Of a stretch of 64,000 nucleotides of DNA, positions 7,792 through 15,899 are shown in pieces. Within the stretch, counting starts at the first letter, position 1, and the number at the start of each line of letters is the position of its first letter. This stretch comes from Streptomyces sp. R28 (lineage in GTDB: Bacteria; Actinomycetota; Actinomycetes; Streptomycetales; Streptomycetaceae): NCBI RefSeq assembly GCF_041052385.1, contig NZ_CP163439.1, positions 6,127,001-6,191,000 of the forward strand, in the 5' to 3' direction. The notes under the pieces are model-generated. The model saw only the letters and a list, made by a program, of their open reading frames with translations. It was not told the DNA's origin and did no database searches. The position numbers and the translations under genes are program-made.

Positions 7792-9039
7792 CTAGTTCGT
7801 GTCCTCGCCTTCGATGCCCAGGCCGGGGAGGAGGCCCGGGAGGAGTGGGGGCAGGGTGACGGCGGGTTCGGTGGCCGGGGTCGATGTGGAGGGTGAGGCG
7901 CCGGTGCTGCTGGTGTCCTTCGGCGGGTCGAGGAGGCCGCCGGTGTTTCCGCCGAGCAGGCCCTCGCTCTCGCTGCCGGAGCTCTCGGCCGAATTGCTGG
8001 GGCGGCTGGACCGGTTGTCGTCGGAGGAGCCGCTGCCGCCGGCGCTGGGGTGGGCCGACCGGTCGGAGCCCGACGTACCGTTGGACGCCGAGCCGGAACC
8101 GCCCCGCCGCTTGCCGTCGCCGCCCTGTGCCGGCGTCGGTGGGAGGAGGGACTCCAGCGGGGCGACCTCTTCGTCTATGGCGTCGAACACCGACGAGACC
8201 TGGTCGCTGACGTCCCCCAGCTGGAGGGGAAGCCGCTCGCGGAGGTGGCCCCAGACTTCGCGGTGGGACCGGGAGAAGGCGGAAAGGGCCTGGATGGGTC
8301 CCAGAGAGCCCGGATCGCGCTTGTACGCCTCACGGAGCAGACGATGCCCCTCCGAGGCGTCGTAGCGCATGCCGGACAGGGCGCGGCGGATCTCGCCGAG
8401 CGACTCGTGGTCGAGTTGTCCGCCGCGATCACGCTCCATCAACCTTCGGGCCTCGCTCAGCCGGGTGGAGGCCTGGTCGAGATATGTTCGCCCGCGTTCG
8501 TCGTCGCCGTCGGCCATGACATTGAGCTTGAAGTCCTCGATGCCGCGCTTCAGGGGATAGAGGGAGTCACCGGGCAGGGCGTCGGAACTCGCCGCGGCCA
8601 CTCCACCGAAGGCTCCCGCGGCGACACCGACGCTGAGCCCGCCCGCGGCCAGGCCCTTGGTCAGCCGTGAACGCGGCCGCAATTTCCCCAGCGGGGAAGC
8701 CCGGTGGGCGCCCGGTGCCCGATTCGAGCGCTGCCCGGGCACCGCGGGATCCGCAGCGCCTCCCACCGTGCCCTCCTGCAGCATGGCCTCCATCGCGGCG
8801 ACGAGCTGGGCCCGCTGAACGACCTTGACCTCGGGGTCGAGCACGGGCTTGGGCAGTTCGTCGAGACTCGCGGTGACGGCCAACAGCCGCCCCTGCTCGG
8901 TCTGTTCCGCAGCAGCCGATGCTGGTGCCGATCCATCGGACTGCTCGGCCTGCTCGGCCGCCGAGCCCCGGTCGGTCAGCTCCTCCAGGGCCTGGGCGAA
9001 GGCGTTCGCCCGCCGGTGCGCCGATACGTTCGCGATCAC
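7792..9039 (-). CDS. rsbN: Anti-sigma factor RsbN for BldN
   Basis: This 415-residue protein lies just downstream of bldN and matches RsbN in position and architecture. It has a cytoplasmic N-terminal sigma-binding region (MIANVSAHRRANAFAQALEE), a membrane segment near residues 170-195 (GLSVGVAAGAFGGVAAA) and an extracytoplasmic DUF5667 domain beginning DALPGDSLYPLKRGIED. A Ser/Gly/Pro-rich tail follows. RsbN holds the ECF sigma factor BldN inactive at the membrane until aerial development. The GTG at 9039 was chosen because it follows GAGGAGGTG. A longer frame to 9171 has no ribosome site. Confidence 0.92.
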   Translation of the reverse strand: MIANVSAHRRANAFAQALEELTDRGSAAEQAEQSDGSAPASAAAEQTEQGRLLAVTASLDELPKPVLDPEVKVVQRAQLVAAMEAMLQEGTVGGAADPAVPGQRSNRAPGAHRASPLGKLRPRSRLTKGLAAGGLSVGVAAGAFGGVAAASSDALPGDSLYPLKRGIEDFKLNVMADGDDERGRTYLDQASTRLSEARRLMERDRGGQLDHESLGEIRRALSGMRYDASEGHRLLREAYKRDPGSLGPIQALSAFSRSHREVWGHLRERLPLQLGDVSDQVSSVFDAIDEEVAPLESLLPPTPAQGGDGKRRGGSGSASNGTSGSDRSAHPSAGGSGSSDDNRSSRPSNSAESSGSESEGLLGGNTGGLLDPPKDTSSTGASPSTSTPATEPAVTLPPLLPGLLPGLGIEGEDTN

Positions 9040-9169
9040 TGGCGGCACCTCCTCTCGTGATGACGGTCGACTCCCCAGGGGGTCCTGAGGGTTGCACGCC
9101 CTGACCAAATCCACACGATCGAGTGATCGAAGTCGGCCAGGGAGTGACCACAGGGAGCCTGCATCCCGC

Positions 9170-9198
9170 ACAACGAGCGGCGCGGCACTTGGGTTACG
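9170..9198 (-). promoter_or_regulatory. Candidate ECF-type promoter of rsbN
   Basis: On the minus strand CGTAAC (9198-9193) and CGTTGT (9175-9170) are separated by 17 bp, the layout of an ECF-sigma promoter. rsbN is known to be a BldN target in Streptomyces, so this pair may be the BldN promoter, giving a leader of about 120 nt. I recall the consensus only approximately, so the assignment is tentative. Confidence 0.4.
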
Positions 9199-9274
9199 GA
9201 CGGCGGATGAACGGACCGCGAAGTCAACAGACTTTCACCGACGGTGAGTTGATGGTTGCGGAGAGTGTTGCTTC

Positions 9275-9310
9275 GGTGGCGGTGGCGGTGGCGGTGGCGG
9301 TGGCGGTGGC
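9275..9310. repeat. Six copies of GGTGGC
   Basis: A perfect tandem array of the hexamer GGTGGC lies immediately downstream of the bldN stop codon, in the 275-bp bldN-rsbN spacer. Such arrays are prone to slippage. It is outside both coding regions. Confidence 0.9.
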
Positions 9311-9314
9311 GCGT

Positions 9315-10088
9315 TCAGCGCGCGTCGTCCGGCAGTAGACGGGCGAGGGTGCGGACTGCCCGGTACTGGAGGGTCTTGATGGCGCCCTCGTTCTTGCCCA
9401 TGACGCGGGCGGTCTCGGCGACGGAGAGGCCCTGGAGGAAACGGAGAGTGACGCACTCCTGCTGCTGCGGGTTGAGGCGTCGTACGGCGTCCAGTAGTGC
9501 GGCGTTGGAGAGTGACTCGAGGACGGAGTCCTCGGGGGAGCGCTCGACCTCGTTGGCGTCGAGCATCTCCCCGGTGGTCACCTCCAGCCGGAACCGGCTG
9601 GACTTGAAGTGGTCGGCGACGAGGTTGCGGGCGATGGTCACGAGCCATGCCCCGAAGTCCCGCCCCTGCCAGGTGAAGGTGCCGATCCGTCGGAGGGCCC
9701 GCAGAAAGGTCTCGCTTGTGAGGTCCTCGGCGGTGGCCTTCCCTCCGACTCGGTAGTAGATGTAGCGATAAACGGTGTCGCTGTATTGGTCGTAGAGGCG
9801 TCCGAACGCGTCGGCCTCGCCGGCCTGTGCGCGTTCGACGAGATCCATCATTCGAGCGCTGTCGCTGTCTGCGGCAGGCCGACGGGCGGTTGTCGCACCA
9901 GCCGAGCGTCCCCGTCTGCCGACGGCGGCGCTGCCGTCGGCGAGCGCGTAGCACGGGCCTACGGGCGCGGTTGTTACGGCGAGGGCGGGGACGGCGTACG
10001 CGGTGGGGACGAAGCCGCGCAACAGGTCTTTGACCGTTGCGCGCAGCGTAGCCAGGCCCGAGGCGTCAACCCCGACGTGTGGGTACAC
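9315..10088 (-). CDS. bldN: ECF sigma factor BldN
   Basis: This 257-residue protein matches BldN, the sigma factor that directs aerial hyphae genes such as bldM and the chaplin and rodlin genes. An N-terminal extension of about 85 residues (MYPHVGVDASGLATLRATVK onward) precedes the sigma domains. In S. coelicolor this prosequence is removed by proteolysis. Region 2 is at about residues 90-165 (FGRLYDQYSDTVYRYIYYRV and DFGAWLVTIARNLVADHFKS) and region 4 at about 200-250 (QQECVTLRFLQGLSVAETAR). The start is GTG. The anti-sigma gene rsbN lies downstream. Confidence 0.95.
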   Translation of the reverse strand: MYPHVGVDASGLATLRATVKDLLRGFVPTAYAVPALAVTTAPVGPCYALADGSAAVGRRGRSAGATTARRPAADSDSARMMDLVERAQAGEADAFGRLYDQYSDTVYRYIYYRVGGKATAEDLTSETFLRALRRIGTFTWQGRDFGAWLVTIARNLVADHFKSSRFRLEVTTGEMLDANEVERSPEDSVLESLSNAALLDAVRRLNPQQQECVTLRFLQGLSVAETARVMGKNEGAIKTLQYRAVRTLARLLPDDAR

Positions 10089-10398
10089 GGGACTCCCAGA
10101 GGCAGAGCTTCCATCACGTGCAGTGCGGGACCGTTCACCCGTCGTAGCGACGGAGGGGGTACCGGTTTGCGTCTGAGGAGAATAACGCTTCGTGCAGGCA
10201 CTGCTACGCCCAGTTGCTCAAATCACCGATTGCGTCTCTTCTGTAACCGATTGGCGCCCGATCAAGTGCCGCAGAGTGACCGTTTGTTGATCGAAGTCGT
10301 CCGTGTTCCGGCTTACTCCGGCGCGTGTTGTGGCCGTGTGCAGCCAAGGGGACTGGACAGGGGGTTGTGGGGGTAGGGGGTGCGGATTGGCTGTTCGG

Positions 10399-10456
10399 CC
10401 GGGCGTGGCCCGACGGCGGGGTTCGCCGCCGGGCGTGGCCCGACGGCGGGGTTCGC
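10399..10456. repeat. 28-bp direct repeat, two copies
   Basis: Identical 28-bp units at 10399-10426 and 10429-10456 are separated by 2 bp and run straight into copy 2 of the dispersed repeat. This looks like a local duplication of the repeat boundary. The other two repeat copies lack it. Confidence 0.85.
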
Positions 10457-10597
10457 CCCCGCCGCCCCTACCCGTCCCATCCTGAAGGGGCGCTGCCCCT
10501 TTGACTCCGGTTCCTGGGGGCCTGCGGCCCCCAGACCCCCGCTTCGGCCCTGGACGGGCCTCGTCCTCAAACGCCGGACGGGCTGAAAGTGCCTGGA
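10454..10597. repeat. Streptomyces intergenic repeat, copy 2
   Basis: This second copy of the dispersed block differs from copy 1 at only a few positions. It contains the same AAGGGGC/GCCCCTT stem and the same CGCCGGACGGGCTGA end. Unlike the other two, it sits between two minus-strand genes, upstream of bldN. Confidence 0.85.
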
Positions 10598-10806
10598 CCG
10601 GCGTCGGGAGGGACCGTTTGCGGCGTGCGTCGGCCCCGGTGGGGTGGGGCTGGGGTTGCCTGGTTCGGTGGTCGGGAGTGGAAGTGTCAGTCCGTGAGGC
10701 GGGTTCGCTGCACGCTGGTGAGAATGGGGCCCCGACTCACCCACCGAGCCGTGGGCATCGACGCGAACCCCCACGCTCGCCGGAGGCTCAGACCGTCGTC
10801 GGCCCG

Positions 10807-11739
10807 CTACCGCCGGCGTCGGTGCAGTGCGATCGCCGCAGCCGTCCCCCCGGCCACCGCTCCCACGCCCGCGGCCGCGGGGATGCCGACCTTCGCTGCC
10901 TTTCGGCCCGTGCGGTAGTCGCGTAGGCGCCAGTCCAGCTTGCGGGCGTGTTTGCGGAGCTTGGTGTCGGGGTTGATGGCGTAGGGGTGGCCGACCAGGG
11001 AGAGCATCGGGATGTCGTTGTGCGAGTCGCTGTACGCCGCGCAGCGGGAGAGGTCCAGGCCCTCCGCCGAGGCCAGGGCGCGCACCGCCTCCGCCTTCGC
11101 CGGGCCGTGGAGGGGTTCGCCCACCAGTTTGCCCGTGTAGACGCCGTCCACTGATTCCGCCACCGTGCCCAGGGCGCCGGTGAGGCCGAGGCGGCGGGCG
11201 ATCACCTGGGCGATCTCCACGGGGGCCGCCGTCACCAGCCATACCTTCTGGCCGGCGTCCAGGTGCGCCTGAGCGAGGGCGCGCGTGCCGGGCCAGATGC
11301 GCTCGGCCATGTACTCGTCGTAGATCTCCTCGCCGATCGACTGGAGCTCGGCGACGCGGTGGCCCTTCACGATCGACAGTGCCGAGTCGCGGGCCTCCTG
11401 CATGTGCTCCGGGTCCTCGACCCCCGCCAGCCGGAACCACGCCTGCTGCCAGGCGAACTTGGCGAGGTCGCGGGTCTCGAAGAACTTCCGCTTGTACAGG
11501 CCCCGCCCGAAGTGGAAGAGGGCGGCGCCTTGCATCACGGTGTTGTCCAGGTCGAAGAAGGCGGCGGCCTTCTCGTCGCCGAGCACCGGGAACTCCGGTT
11601 CGGTCTCGGAGACCTCCGTCGTCTCCTGCGACGACTTGCGCGCTGCCTCCGCCGAAGCCTCGCCAGCCAACACGCTCCGCGCCGTGGCGGAGCGCCTACG
11701 GGGAGTGAGCCATCCAAGAGCGGCCATGACCGTGAGCAT
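10807..11739 (-). CDS. HAD-IB family (SerB-like) phosphatase
   Basis: The 310-residue protein has the DxDxT motif in AAFFDLDNTVMQG (about residues 59-71), a threonine motif in VWLVTAAPVEIA, a conserved lysine in GPAKAEAVRAL and the metal-binding SDSHNDIPML. This set marks the HAD subfamily IB, related to phosphoserine phosphatase. A hydrophobic C-terminal segment (VGIPAAAGVGAVAGGTAAAI) followed by arginines suggests membrane anchoring. Two ATG starts, 11739 and 11727 (MAALGWLTPRRR), are possible, and neither has a clear ribosome site. The substrate is unknown. Confidence 0.8.
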   Translation of the reverse strand: MLTVMAALGWLTPRRRSATARSVLAGEASAEAARKSSQETTEVSETEPEFPVLGDEKAAAFFDLDNTVMQGAALFHFGRGLYKRKFFETRDLAKFAWQQAWFRLAGVEDPEHMQEARDSALSIVKGHRVAELQSIGEEIYDEYMAERIWPGTRALAQAHLDAGQKVWLVTAAPVEIAQVIARRLGLTGALGTVAESVDGVYTGKLVGEPLHGPAKAEAVRALASAEGLDLSRCAAYSDSHNDIPMLSLVGHPYAINPDTKLRKHARKLDWRLRDYRTGRKAAKVGIPAAAGVGAVAGGTAAAIALHRRRR

Positions 11740-11858
11740 AGCCAGTTTGTTCGGTGCTTCCGGAGTCGAGAGGTTTGAAGGTTGTGAACTCTCCGCGACC
11801 GCGCAGTTAAACAGCGTGGTGGCGCATCCGTTCGGCCCGCGAGCGTCGGCGCGGGAGA

Positions 11859-12146
11859 ATGGCCGACATGAGTCCCCTCTTTCGTCGCGCCGCGGCCAAG
11901 GCCCCTCAGGACCGGCTCGTCACTCTCATCGGAAAGCCGGACTGTCATCTGTGTGATGACGCACAGATCGTCGTCGAGAAGGTGTGTGCCGAGCTGGGGG
12001 TTCCGTGGGAGCTGAAGGACATCAACCAGGACCCTCAACTCCACGACCGGTACTGGGAACAGATCCCTGTCGTCCTCGTCGACGGCGCCCAGCACACCTT
12101 CTGGCGCGTGAACGAGAATCGCCTTCGCAAAGCACTGACTGAGTAG
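11859..12146 (+). CDS. Glutaredoxin-like (DUF836) thioredoxin-fold protein
   Basis: This 95-residue protein has a thioredoxin fold with a CxxC redox pair in KPDCHLCDDAQ (about residue 30) and the cis-proline region EQIPVVLVDG near residue 70. It resembles the DUF836/glutaredoxin-like family and is probably a small cytosolic thiol-disulfide protein. Its position just upstream of rex, a redox sensor, is conserved in Streptomyces. A second ATG at 11868 is an alternative start. About 280 bp separate its stop from the rex start, so rex has its own promoter. Confidence 0.75.
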   Translation: MADMSPLFRRAAAKAPQDRLVTLIGKPDCHLCDDAQIVVEKVCAELGVPWELKDINQDPQLHDRYWEQIPVVLVDGAQHTFWRVNENRLRKALTE

Positions 12147-12334
12147 TCCAACTGGTCAGGGAAGTCGCTTAGGATCGACGGCGAGTTGGTCTCGGGGGCG
12201 GGGATCGTTGAGGAGAGTGTGCGGTTTTGCCCCCAAGAGCAGAGGAACGGTGGTGCGAATGCGCCGGTTCCAGACCAGTGCGCCGGGCGTGCGTGAGCCC
12301 GGTCACGTTGGGCGGGCAAATCGGACACCATCTT

Positions 12335-12350
12335 TGTGCACGCGTTCACA
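12335..12350. promoter_or_regulatory. Rex operator (ROP)
   Basis: TGTGCACGCGTTCACA differs from the S. coelicolor Rex operator TGTGAACGCGTTCACA at one base. It lies 78 bp before the rex start. Rex binds such sites when the NADH/NAD+ ratio is low and releases them when NADH rises, so the rex-hemACD operon is autoregulated by redox state, as established in S. coelicolor. Confidence 0.92.
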
Positions 12351-12427
12351 AAGACATAGCCTGCTGTCGACGGGGCGGTCTGGGTACGTGTGACCGCCTA
12401 CAGCCCCGCTCTACCCGCAGGAGCACC

Positions 12428-13201
12428 GTGGCAACTGGCCGAACTCACCGACCGGCGACCCGCAGCCGAGGGATTCCCGAGGCCACCGTCGCCCGGCTTC
12501 CGCTGTACCTCCGAGCCCTCACGGCGCTGTCGGAGCGCTCGGTACCCACGGTCTCGTCCGAGGAGCTCGCGGCCGCGGCGGGGGTCAATTCCGCGAAGCT
12601 GCGCAAGGACTTCTCGTACCTCGGGTCGTACGGCACGCGGGGTGTCGGCTACGACGTCGAGTATCTCGTCTACCAGATCTCGCGTGAGCTGGGGCTGACC
12701 CAGGACTGGCCGGTTGTGATCGTCGGTATCGGTAACCTCGGCGCCGCGCTCGCCAACTACGGCGGGTTCGCCTCCCGTGGGTTCCGGGTCGCCGCGCTCA
12801 TCGACGCCGATCCGGCGATGGCGGGCAAGCCCGTCGCCGGGATTCCCGTGCAGCACTCCGACGACCTGGAGAAGATCATCCAGGACAACGGCGTGTCGAT
12901 CGGTGTCATCGCCACTCCCGCCGGTGCCGCCCAGCCGGTCTGCGACCGGCTCGTGGCCGCCGGGGTCACCTCCATCCTGAACTTCGCGCCGACCGTGCTG
13001 ACCGTCCCGGACGGCGTCGACGTGCGCAAGGTGGATCTGTCGATCGAGCTGCAGATCCTCGCCTTCCACGAGCAGCGCAAGGCCGGTGAGGAGGCCCACG
13101 CCCACGCCGACGGTGCCGGACCGGCCGCCGTCACCCGCGAGTCCGACCGATCCACCGACCAGGGGCCCGACGGGGACGTACCCGCCGTGATGCCGGCATG
13201 A
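12428..13201 (+). CDS. rex: Redox-sensing transcriptional repressor Rex
   Basis: This 257-residue protein is nearly identical to S. coelicolor Rex. An N-terminal winged helix (residues about 20-85, with SSEELAAAAGVNSAKLRKDF) is followed by a Rossmann NAD(H)-binding domain with VVIVGIGNLGAALANY. A C-terminal swapped helix (IELQILAFHEQ) precedes a variable tail. It senses the NADH/NAD+ ratio and represses respiratory and heme genes. The GTG at 12428 gives the known N-terminus (MATGRTHRPATRS) and follows AGGAG. Its stop overlaps the hemA start by 4 bp. Confidence 0.96.
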   Translation: MATGRTHRPATRSRGIPEATVARLPLYLRALTALSERSVPTVSSEELAAAAGVNSAKLRKDFSYLGSYGTRGVGYDVEYLVYQISRELGLTQDWPVVIVGIGNLGAALANYGGFASRGFRVAALIDADPAMAGKPVAGIPVQHSDDLEKIIQDNGVSIGVIATPAGAAQPVCDRLVAAGVTSILNFAPTVLTVPDGVDVRKVDLSIELQILAFHEQRKAGEEAHAHADGAGPAAVTRESDRSTDQGPDGDVPAVMPA

Positions 13202-14943
13202 GTCTCCTCGTCGTAGGGCTGAGCCACCGCAGCGCCCCGGTCAGCGTCCTGGAGCGCGCGGCGCTCGGCGCGGACGCCCAGATCAAGCTGCTGCAGGACA
13301 CGGTCGCCGCCGAGCCGACCGCCGAGGCCGCCCTGCTGGCCACCTGCAACCGCATCGAGCTGTACGCCGACGTGGACAAGTTCCACGCCGGTGTCGCCGA
13401 GCTGTCCACGCTGCTCGCCCAGCACAGCGGGGTGGGGCTGGAAGAGCTCACGCCCTACCTGTACGTGCACTACGAGGACCGGGCCGTCCATCATCTGTTC
13501 TCGGTGGCCTGTGGGCTCGACTCCATGGTCGTGGGGGAAGGCCAGATCCTCGGGCAGATCAAGGACTCCCTCGCCAAGGCCCAGGAGCTGCACAGCGCCG
13601 GGCGGCTGCTGAACGACCTGTTCCAGCAGGCCCTGCGCGTCGGCAAGCGCGCCCACTCCGAGACCGGGATCGACCGCGCCGGACAGTCCCTGGTCACCTT
13701 CGGCCTGCAGCAGCTGTCCTCCGGCAGGCCCGTCGAGGACTGGGCCCGCGGCAAGAAGGCCCTGGTCATCGGCGCCGGTTCGATGTCCTCCCTGGCCGCC
13801 GCCACGCTCGCGCGCGCCGGGATCGCCGAGATCGTCGTCGCCAACCGCACCTTCGACCGCGCTGAGCGGCTCGCTGAGATCCTGAGCCAGGCCGATGACA
13901 CGGACGTGCTGGCCCGCGCGGTACCGATGGAGTCGGTGCCGGTCGAGCTGACACGTGCCGACGTCGCCGTCTCCTGTACCGGCGCCACCGGGCTCGTCCT
14001 CACGGCCGAGGAGGTCGCGGCGGCGGTCGAGGGCCGTACCGGGCGGCCGGTCGCCTTCGAGGGGGCCGAGGCCGGCGGTCGTACGACGGCCAAGGCGCCC
14101 GCGGCCAGGACCAACGCCGACAGCGGCGACGTACGGCAGACTCCGCTGCCGCCCACCAGCGTCGGTACCGACGAGGGCTGTCCGCTGGACCTGCCCGCCG
14201 TGCAGGGAGGCTTCTCCGTGATGGGGGAGGCCGCCGTCGCCGGAATGGACGCGGCCACGCTGGAGCAGCACGCGGCCTGGGCCGGGGGTGGTGCCGTCGA
14301 CCGCCGCGAGGCCGCCCGGCGCAGCCCCGAGGCCGACGCCGAGCTGATCACCGCGCTCGCCGCGACCGTGGCCACCGTCGGCCGGATCCCCGAGCGCCGC
14401 AAGCCCGAGCCCGTCGCCGAGGCGCCCCGCCCCGCGCCGGTCCTCGCCCTCCTCGACCTCGCCATGCCGCGCGACATCGACGCCGCCGTGCACCGGCTGG
14501 CCGGGGTGCGGCTGGTCGACATCGAGTCGCTGGCGGAAGCTTCCGCCGACGCTCCGATGGCGGCCGACGTCGACCAGGTCCGCCGTATCGTTTCGGACGA
14601 GGTCGCGGCCTTCGGGGCTGCGCAGCGGGCCGCGCACATCACGCCCACCGTCGTCGCGCTGCGCACGATGGCCGCCGATGTCGTGGCGAACGAGATCGCC
14701 CGCCTGGAGGGCCGTCTGCCGGGCCTCGACGACAAGCACCGCAGCGAGATCACGCAGACCGTGCGGCGCGTGGTCGACAAGCTGCTGCACGCGCCGACCG
14801 TGCGGGTCAAGCAGCTCGCCGCCGAGCCCGGCGGCGCCGGGTACGCGGACGCGCTGCGGACCCTGTTCGACCTCGACCAGGAGACGGTGGCCTCCGTCTC
14901 GCGCGCCGAGGACAGCACCGAGAAGAACCGAGGCCCACGATGA
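13198..14943 (+). CDS. hemA: Glutamyl-tRNA reductase
   Basis: HemA reduces glutamyl-tRNA to glutamate-1-semialdehyde, the first committed step of C5-pathway tetrapyrrole synthesis. The catalytic cysteine is C50 in LLATCNRIELY, the substrate region is VACGLDSMVVGEGQILGQ, and the NADPH-binding loop is ALVIGAGSMSS (about residue 188). At 581 residues it is some 130 longer than most bacterial HemA. The extra sequence lies at about residues 280-405 and is Ala/Glu-rich, as known for Streptomyces. The ATG overlaps the rex stop and the TGA overlaps hemC, so the operon is translationally coupled. Confidence 0.95.
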   Translation: MSLLVVGLSHRSAPVSVLERAALGADAQIKLLQDTVAAEPTAEAALLATCNRIELYADVDKFHAGVAELSTLLAQHSGVGLEELTPYLYVHYEDRAVHHLFSVACGLDSMVVGEGQILGQIKDSLAKAQELHSAGRLLNDLFQQALRVGKRAHSETGIDRAGQSLVTFGLQQLSSGRPVEDWARGKKALVIGAGSMSSLAAATLARAGIAEIVVANRTFDRAERLAEILSQADDTDVLARAVPMESVPVELTRADVAVSCTGATGLVLTAEEVAAAVEGRTGRPVAFEGAEAGGRTTAKAPAARTNADSGDVRQTPLPPTSVGTDEGCPLDLPAVQGGFSVMGEAAVAGMDAATLEQHAAWAGGGAVDRREAARRSPEADAELITALAATVATVGRIPERRKPEPVAEAPRPAPVLALLDLAMPRDIDAAVHRLAGVRLVDIESLAEASADAPMAADVDQVRRIVSDEVAAFGAAQRAAHITPTVVALRTMAADVVANEIARLEGRLPGLDDKHRSEITQTVRRVVDKLLHAPTVRVKQLAAEPGGAGYADALRTLFDLDQETVASVSRAEDSTEKNRGPR

Positions 14944-15899
14944 CTCAGCAGCCACTACGGCTCGGCACCCGGCGCAGCAAGCTCGCCATGGCCCAGTCCG
15001 GGCAGGTCGCGGACGCCGTGAGCCAGGTGACCGGACGGCCCGTCGAGCTGGTCGAGATCACCACGTACGGCGATGTCTCCCGCGAGGCGCTCGCGCAGAT
15101 CGGCGGCACCGGCGTGTTCGTCACCGCCCTGCGCGACGCGCTCCTCAACGGCGAGGTCGACTTCGCGGTGCACTCCCTGAAGGACCTGCCGACCGCGCAG
15201 CCCGGGGAACTGGTCCTGGCGGCCGTTCCGGAGCGGGAGGACCCGCGCGATGTGATCGTCGCGCGGGACGCACTGAAGCTCACCGACCTGCCGCGCGGGG
15301 CGCGCATCGGTACGGGTTCGCCGCGCCGGATGGCGCAGTTGAACGCGTACGCGCGCAGCCACGGGCTGGACATCGAGACGGTCGCGATCCGCGGGAACGT
15401 GGATACCCGGATCCGGTACGTGCGCGATGGTGAGCTGGATGCGGTGGTGCTTGCTGCGGCTGGGTTGCGGCGCATCGGCCGGATCGATGAAGTGACCGAC
15501 TTCCTGTCGGTCGACACGGTTTTGCCCGCCCCCGGCCAGGGGGCCCTGGCGATCGAGTGCACCGCGGACAACGCGGACCTCATCGCCGCGCTCGGCGAAC
15601 TCGACGACCCGTTCACGCGGGTCGCCGTGACCGCCGAGCGATCACTGCTCGCCGCCCTGGAGGCCGGCTGCTCCGCCCCTGTGGGCGCGCTGGCCGACCT
15701 GCTGGCCGACGGGCAGATTGTCAAGGAAATGCGCCTGCGCGGCGTCGTCGGCACGACCGACGGCACGCGGATGGTGCAGCTGTCCACCACCGGTCCCGTG
15801 CCCGAGGCGCACGACCAAGCGCTGGCGCTCGGTCGCGAACTCGCTACCGAGATGCTTGCCCAGGGCGCGGCCGGTCTGATGGGGGAGCGAGCACAGTGA
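14940..15899 (+). CDS. hemC: Porphobilinogen deaminase
   Basis: This 319-residue enzyme polymerises four porphobilinogens to hydroxymethylbilane. Typical signatures are LGTRRSKLAMAQSGQVADAV at the N-terminus, VHSLKDLPT, RGARIGTGSPRR and the cofactor-binding cysteine in EAGCSAPVGA. It starts within the last codons of hemA (4-bp ATGA overlap) and overlaps the hemD GTG by 4 bp. Confidence 0.95.
   Translation: MTQQPLRLGTRRSKLAMAQSGQVADAVSQVTGRPVELVEITTYGDVSREALAQIGGTGVFVTALRDALLNGEVDFAVHSLKDLPTAQPGELVLAAVPEREDPRDVIVARDALKLTDLPRGARIGTGSPRRMAQLNAYARSHGLDIETVAIRGNVDTRIRYVRDGELDAVVLAAAGLRRIGRIDEVTDFLSVDTVLPAPGQGALAIECTADNADLIAALGELDDPFTRVAVTAERSLLAALEAGCSAPVGALADLLADGQIVKEMRLRGVVGTTDGTRMVQLSTTGPVPEAHDQALALGRELATEMLAQGAAGLMGERAQ

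Larger units (their letters stand above)
10089..10806. other. Long intergenic region upstream of bldN
   Basis: This 718-bp gap holds the bldN promoter region and leader (10089 to about 10330), a 28-bp duplicated segment at 10399-10456, copy 2 of the dispersed repeat (10454-10597) and about 200 bp of unassigned sequence before the stop of the next gene. bldN is known to be repressed by BldD. Half-sites resembling AGTGA occur near 10273-10279, but I could not define a confident BldD operator. No coding region is supported here. Confidence 0.6.

Noticed and set aside
12227..12427. Longer N-terminus of Rex
   Set aside because: It would cover the Rex operator and does not match the known start MATGRTHRPATRS at GTG 12428.
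11859..12427. A tRNA or small RNA gene near the rex promoter
   Set aside because: No cloverleaf or CCA end could be built. The palindrome present is the Rex operator.
12757..14955. A 732-codon minus-strand frame
   Set aside because: It is antisense to hemA, has the Asp/Gly/Arg/His-rich composition of a shadow frame and no domain.
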